DNA of 64,000 nt from contig OZ038457.1 in NCBI GenBank assembly GCA_964036195.1, positions 17,945,147 to 18,009,146 on the forward strand, in the 5' to 3' direction. This DNA is from Sphaerolaimus hirsutus (taxonomy: Eukaryota; Nematoda; Chromadorea; Monhysterida; Sphaerolaimidae). Each line of letters starts with the position of its first letter. The stretch's first letter is position 1. The notes beneath the pieces are model-generated. The model did not search any database. It was not told where the DNA came from and worked only from the letters and a program-made list of their open reading frames with translations. Of the stretch, positions 34,009 through 44,900 are shown one piece after another. The position numbers and the translations under genes are program-made.

Positions 34009-34075
34009 CAAGGACGTATCCAGGGGGGGGGGGGCGGGGGGGGCTGCAGCCCCCCCCCTTCCCGGGCGAGACCTA
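34009..34075. mobile_element. Left end of a CAAGGACGTATCCAGG element
   Basis: Starts CAAGGACGTATCCAGGGGG with G and C runs and GTTCCCGGG-like TTCCCGGGCGAGACC, as in 28780-29441. No matching right end found within several kb. Confidence 0.55.
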
Positions 34076-34349
34076 AAAAAGTTGCCAGTAGTGAGTACTA
34101 CTACATAATGCAACACTTTCCACCTATTTTTACCAGAAAAGGAACACACATTGTATTTCACTTTTTTCTTGTGCATTAGTATTTATTTCTTGCGCATTTG
34201 TATGTTAAATTGTCATTGTCTATTTTAATTCTCCAAATTTATTAATAGCAACGGAAAGTGTCAACAGTCAATGTCAACAATAAAGAGACCTCAAACTGGT
34301 CATATAAAATCTGCCACATTTAACTCAAATTCATGCCCATAAAAACGTT

Positions 34350-37300
34350 TCAGTCACAAATCACTTCTTCATCGTCGCTGTCACTGAATTCAATGTTACT
34401 ATTGTCATTTCCCTCACAAGTCGCGCAAGAGTAACCGCCAAGGAAGACCACTTTTTTGTGTTCATCAATTTCAGCGGTTGTGGCCTGTTCAACTGAATAA
34501 AGGGATTTTATATTGGTAAATATATTTCTATGTCAAATATAAACAATGTTATTTCTTACTTTTTTCCACATGCTCACACTTTCTATTGTCACAAGTAGCG
34601 TTGCAAAGGTCGCAAATTAAATCCCCAGTATCTAAACCCTTTTTATGAGCCATTTTCTTCTGTTTGCATTTCGCCATGATGTATCTGATAGGCTCACATT
34701 CTTTGCTGTGACCTTCTGAACCCAACGAATCCATACTAGTGTGACGAATCATTTTCCATATAGGAAATTTTGAAGTAATGCTCTCATCAATTCCGTTTTT
34801 CTTTACCAATCTTATTTCAACCAATTTTTCTATGTTTTCATTGTAAAAATCTATTCTCTGGAGCATATCGTATAGCCTATTTTGTGTCCACTTTTCCAGT
34901 GTTTCATGCTGGAGTATAAATACCTATTTTTATTAAATTTAAACACCTATTATATTGCAGAACAAACATACCTCTTGAATTAGCTGATTTCTCAAATTCT
35001 CCATATCACACAGTCTCCCACCAGTGTGCACCACACCCATCACATCTGACATGGCCATATCACGGATTTGCATCACACATTCAACCATCTTGGCGCGACA
35101 TTTTTTGATCATATCGCATTTCAGTTTGATTGGTAGATATTCCTGGCGCCTTTTTTCATCAGCAGTCAGACCCTTAAAATGTGTCAAAAGTTATTTGTAA
35201 CAGTATTTGCCTCAATTTTTTATTTGTAAATACTCAAATAAATGTAATCAAAAAGAACTTGTTATTTTTATTCAATATAAAAAGTCTATAAACTGAAGAG
35301 AATTTTTAACCTTTTTTTCAGATTCCAAATTTTCCAACATCAATCCAAAATTGTTATATACTTTATGCAGTAACTTGAAACTCTTTTTCAACTCTAATTT
35401 AGACTCGTCTGCATCCTGGTAAACAACAGTTTCATCAATACCACTCTCACTCTCAGTGTCGCTTTCTGTTTCAGGTGCATCGTAATCACCATCAGCATCA
35501 TCAGTTTCATCTGTCACATCAGTATCCAGTATTTCATCACTTTCTTCCCCCACAGCAGATTCCAAAGCATCATCACTCTCAATGTTTTCAGTTTCATAAC
35601 CATCGTAATAGCCCCTGCTAGATGTGCTGACACTTTCAGACAAATTTCCAACATCAGGAGCAGCACCCCCATCAGCGTAGGTGTAGTATAGCCCAGCACC
35701 AACACCAGCGCCCACGTCACCACATGATTGCACCAACGGTGGAGGTGGCACCAAGGGGTCCCACCAAAAAAACTTCAACGGTCGTCCGTGCAACATTCTG
35801 CAATTCAGGTGTTAATATGAAAATATGTTATGAATTTTTTGTATCTTGTGCTTTACTTCAGAAAAAAAGATACCGTATATCCTCGAATAACTCCCCCCTC
35901 AAAAACTCTAGCGAAAAAATAACTCCTCGGGGGACTTATTCGAGGATATACGGTATCTTTTTTTCCTGAAGTAAAGCACAAGATACAAAGTTCACATTTT
36001 TATGTAGGGACAACACACATGATGTCTGGGTTAAGAAAAATAAATCTCACCTATACCTAAAGTTGTATACATGCTGCATGAATGGATAAATATATATGAA
36101 ACGTACGGCACTCCTGACCTGCTAGCATGATCCTGAGCATTTTTCATGACCAAATCATCAACATTTTCATATGTCACATGCACCGGAGACATTGTGAAAT
36201 TTGGTAGCGGACTCTGTTCACCATCACCAATATCCATACCAGATGACAACCCTGTATCCGTGGAAATTGGCGCCCCCATCAAGGCGCTTTTAGTTGGAAC
36301 TTCGCAACCGTCATCATAATACCAGGTGTACTCATTTGAGCTCGACTCTGGTGCAGAATTTGTACCCATCGATGACGGCCACAACAGCTCGCTGCAATGA
36401 TATTATTATCAAAAATACATTCAAATACGTTTTAATACCAGTACGCAACTACATACAAAAGTATATGTAAAATTCAATTACTAAAATGCAATTATGTACA
36501 CACAAGAGGGACCGTAGGAAGGGTTTAAAACACACCCTCACTAACCCAATCGAAGGCAGCGGTATGGGGCTGTGTTTTCGTTTCCGTCGGCGCAATTCTA
36601 CAGCTGCTGTCGCTGCAGCCATAGCATTCTCTGCAGCGACACTCAAAGCAGCGGCCTCAGATGCCAATCTCTCATCACTCAAAGAATCCATGTCCAGAAA
36701 AGACACGATTTCTGCACCCTCAACCACCGTATTTGTAATTGGTACATCAGCACATGACACATTTGCACTGGCCATTCCACCACACGATGTTTGAGCAGCT
36801 TCACCATCACCCACCATCACTTTTTTGTTTGACTCATCAAAAATATACGGCGGTGAAGCCATTGGATACCTGTTTAGAAACATTTTATTTTCACACCATA
36901 AAAGTAATTTTTCTGAGTGACATTTTATACATTTTACATGGGGTTTTTAGTCATCCATACATAAAATTCAAACATTTTAATGTCAACCCAAACTTTTATC
37001 TATACTCACTCAACAGATACAGGTGACCAATTTCCACCATCATTTGAACAAGCTGTAGAAGCGGTGGCGGTTTCATGCACGGGAGGAGAATCTGGATAAG
37101 GTGAACTTGGCACATATGCCAAACTAGGTCCCGAGGAATTGTCATTGCAAGCCTGGTCATCAGAATAGTCACGAGGTGTCGGGGATGTAGGCACGTACAC
37201 ATACCTAAATAATGGTGAGTAAATAAAGGTGATATCAAATATTATCAATTGTAATCTACAGCGAATTTGAAACTGTCACCTAAAATTTATGCAGTCTCCT

Positions 37301-37551
37301 AAATGTCATGTAAAGTGTCAAGCTTACATTTATAAAATAGGAAATGACATGTGCAATGCATAAACGTCCCAGAAAAAAACTAACTCGGAATCACTTTCAT
37401 GTTCAAGTCTGTTTTTTTTACCACATTTCTTTTTTTCTGACGCCATAATTTTTCTTTTTAGATCTCGCCTTTTGATGTCAGCTTTTAGCTCTTCAAATGT
37501 TATTTTCCCAGCAAGATACTCTTTGAATTTTTGCACACTTTCGTCAACCAT
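34350..37551 (-). CDS. Unrecognised intron-dense gene, acidic, minus strand
   Basis: Proposed exons in order are 37551-37381, about 37204-37016, 36872-about 36540, 36391-36119, 35797-35311, 35172-34972, 34908-34560 and 34492-34350 (stop). Six of the seven junctions agree in phase. The first donor is weak. The first exon is Lys-rich. Middle exons are Ser/Pro/Asp-rich and include a long Asp/Glu run. The last three form a helical, Cys-containing C-terminal region (CDLCNATCDNRKCEH, then GYSCATCEG), possibly a zinc-binding unit. No family recognised. Base composition is AT-rich, unlike the PFKFB exons. The gene is divergent from 38316-40329, sharing an intergenic region of about 760 bp. Confidence 0.6.
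35838..35988. repeat. Hairpin MITE in an intron
   Basis: ATACCGTATATCCTCGAATA on the left pairs exactly with its complement on the right, extended by TTGTGCTTTACTTC arms. Arms are about 53 bp with a loop of about 45 bp. Confidence 0.85.
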
Positions 37552-38315
37552 TTTTATACAAGAAAATTTCAATCAACTACTCTAGAAATAATTTAAAATG
37601 GTTAGAGTACATAAAAATGATCATTGTAAACTATAATTATTTACACCACACGTTTTAACAATCACCTAAAATATCAAAGATAATTTCCGACATTCAACCA
37701 CATAGGTAAATATGTCAAATAGCCGCATGGATATTAGCGCTTGTAAATACACCATTTTCATTTGCAAAACAAATTGTTCGAAAATTGAAAATTACATATT
37801 CATCAAATGCATGTGCATAAATATGGTGTAAAGGAAAAACGAAACCCTAGTCATTTATCTACTTTCATGCACAACCAGGTATCATGGATGATAAATGAGA
37901 TGTAATTAAGACCCATAAAACTGATATCCATGATCATAGAATTGCAACTATGGGAATCGAAACAAATTGCAACGATTTGCATGGATACTATCCATAGAAA
38001 ATGGTGATTTATAGATGTTTGCCTTTATTTACACACAACATGTGCAAATGTGTGTAAAAATGAAACAGCATGCTTTAATGGATAATAGATCTACGTTTCC
38101 ATACCTGACACAAATAAGACCTTTATGGATAAAAAGGTAAGCCGCCCATCGATGAAATTACCATGAAACTGGTTTTAAAGGGTGATTTATGGAAGCTATT
38201 TTTGTGAGCTAGGAGAGATAATTATGTGTAATAAGGATACAGTGGATTGTAGCTACAAAATTTTAGTCTAGTTGCAACAAGTCAAATTTCCCAAATTGCT
38301 AATAGAAAATTAACC
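37552..38315. promoter_or_regulatory. Shared upstream region of two divergent genes
   Basis: AT-rich non-coding stretch between the first ATG of each gene. It should hold both promoters. No TATA box or other element can be assigned with confidence. Confidence 0.4.
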
Positions 38316-40329
38316 ATGCACCTAAAAGTTTTTATCGGACTTCAAATAATTATATCTGTATACACTATCAAACAGTAAGTTTTTATTTTAATTTTTCAAG
38401 TATTCATATTATTGGAATATTTAATTTTTAATTATTTATAGACCAAATGGCAAATCTGGAGCATATGAAAAACAGTTTGATAATATCAGCACATTTTTCA
38501 CAGATTTTAATCCAGGTTTTTTAGTGTCTATTTATAAAATGAATGATTAAATTGTAAAACCATAGGGTAAAATAATTACAGATCTGTTAGAAAATGCTGA
38601 TGTAAATGAAATTCACCAAGAGGAAGATCCAAACATCCCATCAAGCTCAAATTCTATAAGAAATGTCAGAAACCACCAAAATGGAGGAAATGTGAACCAA
38701 AATACACAACCAAATCTACAAAATAATCAGGTAATTATAATAATAACTTTACCAGAGAAATTTTTTTAAATAAGTCACATTTTTCAGAGACCAACAATCC
38801 GGCAACAAAATGCACCCACTGTACATACAGTGGTAGTAGACCAAAACCCCCAGGTACCGATTTTAAGATAAATGTATGCGTAAATAAAAATATTACCGTA
38901 ATCACAGGACAATAGACAAAACACGCAGCTACCACAAAATTTCCCAAATGGATATGAATTATTTCCCGGACCTAGTAGAATGTCATCAACTATCCCCCCC
39001 ACAAACCGTGTACCCCAACCAATAGGTCATCAAGGTACAGTTCAACAAAACCAACCACAAATAGGACAGACACAACTACAACAACAGCAACAGTTTGTTA
39101 TTTTTTGTTACTTTTTCTAACATCCCTCTACACCAAAATTTACATAGGAGGTTAAATCCAAATGCGGCCCCCTTTCACTACAATGCTCAGCAGCAGAATC
39201 AATTTCTGCCAAATACACAAGCTGTGAATTTGGTACCAAATGTACAACTGCAACAACAAATGGTGCCAAATGTGCAACAACAACAACAACAACAACAACA
39301 AATGTGTGTATATCAATATTGGAAACTATGCACTTTCTGAAAAATTATTAATTTAAACCCAAACAGGCCTCAAAATAATCCCGCAAGACGGCAAAATTGT
39401 TATCAAGCAATTTATCGAATGGTGACCCCAACTATCAATACAATAAGTGGCAATGTAAATGTAGAGTCACACCCATATTTAAGGTAACTCCATACCCCGT
39501 AAATTTCAAAATAAATGCCAATAAATAGTAAATTCAAAAACACAATTTAGTGGACTTTAATAACATTTTAATTTACTATTAATTGGCATTTATTTTGAAA
39601 TTTACGGGGTATGGGATTACCTCAGGGACATGGATATTAGGCAAATGAATACATTTAACCAGTTCAGGTAAACAAATCTACAGTTCAATGTAAGAATATC
39701 AATAGCATTTTATTTTTAACAAAAATGTCTATCGGTCCGCAGAACGTTGGGGCAATTGATTAGGTCGGGGGCCCTTGAAAGATTTACAACTTGGGCGCCA
39801 CAAATGGCCAATTTACTGGTTTTGGACGATGCTGCAATATTGACAACATTTGTTAGAAAGTTTTTGGATAATTTTTATAAAAATATCAAAAATAGATTTT
39901 TTACAGATGGCCTTTGGTAATACAATAGCGGCTTTTCTTTCAATGGTTGGCCTAGGCAAAATGCTGGCAGCCAATGGTTCCATACAAGCCAGCATCAACG
40001 CTACATTCATATATGATGCAATAAATACATTCCACACGAGCAGAATTCTTAGAGATATCATATATACAAACATATGGTCAATGGAAGGCGCAGCAGTTGC
40101 ATTTTTGAGGACAATGAATGATATGTTTATTTTTCATAACTCACCTGTGCTACACAAATATATCACAACAAATTTTGCTAGACCTAGTTCCACATCACAA
40201 GGTGTTATGAGGGTGTGTGCTATAATTCAGATAGCCATGTTTGACACTTCATCAGGGGAGTTCTTTTTATTGATACACTTTGTGGCTGTTTGGATTAATT
40301 TTTACATGAGCCGTTCTAGAATGATGTAG
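38316..40329 (+). CDS. Unrecognised secreted Gln/Asn-rich protein
   Basis: The ATG at 38316 opens a 59-nt exon encoding a signal peptide (MHLKVFIGLQIIISVYTIK). Exons follow at 38442-38515, 38582-38730, 38788-38853, about 38909-39092, about 39152-39302, 39366-39483, about 39622-39665, 39744-39847 and 39907-40329 (stop). Most junctions agree in phase; the one near 39095 is unsettled. The middle is rich in Gln, Asn and Pro with a run of CAA codons. The C-terminal 170 residues are helical and hydrophobic (MAFGNTIAAFLSMVGLGKML). A secreted structural or adhesive protein is conceivable. The helical terminus invites comparison with terminal domains of fibrous proteins, but I claim no homology. Confidence 0.55.
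39484..39622. repeat. Hairpin MITE in an intron
   Basis: GTAACTCCATACCCCGTAAA pairs with its complement TTTACGGGGTATGGGATTAC. Arms are about 50 bp. Confidence 0.85.
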
Positions 40330-41600
40330 AATTGTGCACCAATTCGATTGTTGATTTAATGAAATTGTTTGTTTGAATTACGTGGAACATGTTGGAAAAT
40401 GAAAGCAGAGATAAAATAAATGTGATCGAGAATTATAGATGAATCAGAAAGTTGTCAAGTAAATTCACCACACATAATTTACCTTTAAAAGTCCACAAGT
40501 AAATACATTTTCACACCATCGATCCGTATCCAAGATGAATTATAGCTGAAAACAAAGTTAATAAAAACGCAACGTGAATGTAAAGCACACAAAAAAATAT
40601 TTTCGTCAGACATTATTTATGGGGACCTACTAGATTATAAACCCAATACATCACCATCAAAAGAAAATAACAACGCAAAACCACAACTTCAACACTCAAT
40701 AACATGGTATCTCAACATATTCGACAAAAGTGGACGAAGCCATTGAAAATCACTCTCGAAATGCACATAAACTTCAATTTTACAGTTCAAAGCTTCTTTT
40801 GGAATAAAGTTATTGCCGAATTTTGATTTGCCTTCCCTTTTTATCCTATTTCTATTCAATTCAAACTTGTTTCAGTTTTTGTCGCTTAAATTACATAATT
40901 TGTATTTTGCGCAATGTAACGAGTTAATTATGCCCAATGTAATGAGTACAAAGTGGACAATTACTAATGAAAAAGGAAAATCGAAATTCGATACGTAATC
41001 TGTATTTCATCCAAAGTAATGAGTTATTTATCTACAATGTACCGAGTACAAAGTGGACAATTACCAATAAAAAAGGCAAATCAAAATTCGGTTTATCAAG
41101 GTTTTTTCACAACGTATCCAATTCATATGCAGGATTCAAAATGTCAACTGACATCCTGCATTCGCTTATCTCTTTTCACCTCGCTTAAGCATTCCCCGTG
41201 TTATGTGTGTGTGTGTGTTTTAGAAAAAATAAATGTATTTTTTGTGTTTTTCCCCATTCACAAACTCGAATATCCAAGACTACAATTGTTTCAAGTTTAT
41301 TTTTTCAATCTTACACCCAGTTACTTGCATTTTTATAAACGTAAAAAGACATTTTAATCCAATTTGTCATAAATTTCCCCCCAATTTCGCAGTAGCAACC
41401 CATCCGTCGAAACTGGTCGTTCGTCGAAATTTGCCACCAAAATTTTAATAAAATTCAATTTTTTCAAATTTATTTGCTACCTGGAAACCTAATAAATTAC
41501 CAAAAAAGGTCAAGTTGTCCAAGGCGAAATCCCCCAAAGGAAACACCTCTGTGAAAAGTTGGTTTTTTTTATTTTTTTGTTTTGACCCACAATACGCCTG
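40330..41600. repeat. Intergenic, with a 92-bp tandem duplication
   Basis: 40897-40990 and 40999-41090 are diverged copies sharing GAGTACAAAGTGGACAATTA. A TG microsatellite lies at 41202-41220. The rest is AT-rich with no gene. Confidence 0.6.
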
Positions 41601-41945
41601 GTACCTCGAACCCGACGCTGCCCGACGGAGGGCGAATTGCAACCGGACCCCGCTAGGTGGGTAAAAATACAATATCAAATAAAACGCGGACTTTCTGTAC
41701 GATTTTGCCCACCTAGCGGGGTCCGGTCGCAATTCAGCCTCCGTCGGGCAGCGTCGGGTTCGTTTTTTCCCGACTCGATAAAACTGCACTCGCTTGAAAA
41801 GCAAAGCGCCCCAAAAATATGACACAGCATTTGCTGTCTCAAATGAATGGTAGCTAAACCGATTATCGAGTCGGGAAAAAACGAACCCGACGCCGCCCTC
41901 CGTCGGGCGGCGTCGGGTTCGTTTTTTCCCGACTCGATAATCGGG
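41601..41945. repeat. Compound inverted repeats, CCCGACTCGATAA family
   Basis: CCCGACGGAGGGCGAATTGC and GCAATTCAGCCTCCGTCGGG are inverted, as are TTATCGAGTCGGGAAAAAAC and its complement (twice). The same motifs appear in the foldback at 46176-46650. Confidence 0.75.
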
Positions 41946-41983
41946 CAAAGCCAAAATACACAATAAATGTGTACATATTGCAG

Positions 41984-44900
41984 AGCACCGCCGCAGCGAC
42001 ACCGAGTTGCTGTCGACCCACGCCGAGCTGCTGTCGGACGCACGCTTTTTCTGGCCGTTTGCCAAACTGTCGGTGACTGCGCACGGTGGGTGATTTTGTA
42101 GCGATACCCGTGAAGTGGAAAATGGGAAATGTTTCGCACATGATTGGGGGTCCTAAAATTTGTTATCAAACACAATTATTGCAAGTGTCTACAAAAAATG
42201 TAAAAGAACATGTAAATTGCATTCAAGTCGAATTTTATCTTTAATAATTGCCAATATTTTCTCTTTCCCATTATTTTAATCAAATTGAATCACACCATTT
42301 AGGAATGGAGCTGCCCCGCATGTTTTTCTGCACGCTCTTTGCCGCCGTGGCGCTGGTGACCACCACGTTGGCCAGGTCCCCGTGCAACGGGGTTCTCTGC
42401 CGGTGCGATGGCGTCGAAGCGCACTGCAACGTCAAATCGAATTTTGACGAATCGCAGTGAGAAAATTTTAATTTTCAATCGAAATATCATTAAAATTGCC
42501 AAAAAACTTATTTTTCAACGCAGATACAGCAAGGACATCAAAATCAGGACGCTAATTATCAACGCCCCATTCCAACCGCTCTGTATGCAGCTCAAAGATA
42601 AATTCCCGTATGCCGATAACTACAACTGCATGGTAGCAGTTGGTTTATTAAAACGTTTTTTTATGCGCTTATTTTTACATAAAAGTTTTTAAAAATCAAC
42701 CCAAATTTAAAACTGTTTTTATGCACTGTTTTTTACAAAATTTTTTAAAATGAACTCAAATTCAAAACCCTTTTATGCGCCGTTTTTTTCACAAAATTTT
42801 TAAAAAAATGAACCCAAATTCAGAGCGGGAGCAAGAACCCCCCACCGGCAGCCTTCACCGCATCCACCCACGACCTCCGAAAATATACAGCCGCCATGGA
42901 GAAAACCACACTCGCGGTTGGTATTATTTCATTATTTGTGCAGTAAATAGAAAAAGCCCGCAGTCAGGGAACACATTCAGCGACTTTTCTAGGATAACCG
43001 GCTGAAAAATTAGCACCACCCGGCGAGCTTTCTCCGCAGTTAAATTATCCAGTCTTGCTCAAATGACCCACGCACGCTAGTTGACATTGACACAAATGTC
43101 AACTGGTTCCGGGGCCAATTTCAAGCTTGTATCTGAAGGTCGATCCTTGGTTCGCCAGCAAGTATTGATTTGGGATCGGAACCAGTTGACATTTGTGTCA
43201 ATGTCAACTAGCGTGTGTGGGGCCAATCTCGCAGGGTGGCGCTAATATTTCCAACCGGTTATGTATACAATTCCCACTGAATGTGTGTACAACTTTTTCT
43301 ATTTTTTACAATATCAAGTAAACATAAAAAATCAAAACAAAATGTGCAGCCTCCAGCGCTGAGTGGTGAGTTATCTGGTTTGCACTCTTCTACTGACACC
43401 ACTACCACTAGTCCATTCACCACCACTTCTACTACTGACATGTCAGTAACTACAACTGCCAGTACTGAGTTGTTGACAACAACACTGATCAACAATCCTA
43501 AACGGATGGTGCCGTACAATGCCCCTGAGGGTGGTGTAAAGTGGTGCATTGTTCGCTCTGTTACTTGTGAATGTGACGCATGCGCCAGAAACTGCCCCTG
43601 CCCCAAACCCGAACCCTGCCCCACCCCAGAACCATGCCGGCGATGCAGCCCAAGTATAATTTGGGTTTGTTTAATGTTTTTCATCAAATGTATATATGGG
43701 ATATTGAGTTTTAGCTATCATTTTAGATTTCTCCGTCGCCACCCAACGGAACGTCCCCCGCAACCCCCACCCCCACACCAACCGCAACCCCCACCTCCAC
43801 ACCCCCCACCACCCCTCCTATACCTGCCACTTCAACCACCTCCAAACCCACCCCTGACACCACAACACCCACCACCCCCCCTCTGAAAAATGAAGACGAA
43901 TTTCTGGCAGCCGTGCGCACTGTTTTGGACAGAAAAGATTATTTTGAAGGACTCTGTCGCCAGTTTGCACCAAACTTGTACGCACACACAGAAGTGTGAG
44001 TTGATCCAGTGTTGAATTTTTGATTCTGACGGTGAATAACGCATTTAGTTATATTAAGTTGTTTGATGTTTTAGCTCTACGTCACCAGCCATGTCTACAG
44101 TGGTGATGGAACTAACCACTAACGCTATTCCATCAACCACTACAGCTACCCCGGAAAGCGCACTGACTGCACCCACTGATTCTGTACATATTGCATCAGT
44201 GGTCAGCAGGAAAAGCGCAAAATACACCCTGGAGGGTGTTGGTGCTGGTAGGGTTCAAACGGGATTGACTTTTCGGGATCGGGATCGGGATCGGGATTCA
44301 CTTTTTGAGATTTCGGGATCGGGATCGGGATCGGGATTGGGGTTTCGGGATCGGGATCGGGATCGGGATTGGTATTTTGAGATTTCGGGATCGGGATCGG
44401 GATCGGGATTGGCCGGGATTGGGGTCACGGGATCGGGATCGGGATCGGGATTGGCATTTTTTCGGGATCGGGATTGGGGTCTAGGGATAGCGATTTTCGT
44501 CACTGTTCTGGCATTCACAGTTGTTCATAAAGGTCTCAAAACACTGTTGGAAGCCAGAAAAGTGACATAAAATGGACGCTGGGGGTCTGCGTTCACATTT
44601 TTGCACGCAAAAATGTCATTTTTTCACTTTTCATAATTTCCACTATTTTTTCCGGGATCGGGATCCCGGACTTGGGAGATTCTCGGGATCGGGATCGGGA
44701 TTTGAAAGTTTTCGGGATCGGGATCGGGATCGGGATTGGTATTTTTGGATTTCGGGATCGGGATCGGGATCGGGATTGGGGTTTCGGGATCGGGATCGGG
44801 ATCGGGACTGCTAAATCCCGGAATTTCACGGGATCCGGGATCGGGATCGGGATCCCGTTTGAACCCTAGGTGCTGGTGCTGTGCATACATTGGGTGATGG

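Noticed and set aside
41445-42175. Minus-strand frames of 92-206 residues
   Set aside because: Cross inverted repeats and oppose a well-supported plus-strand exon.
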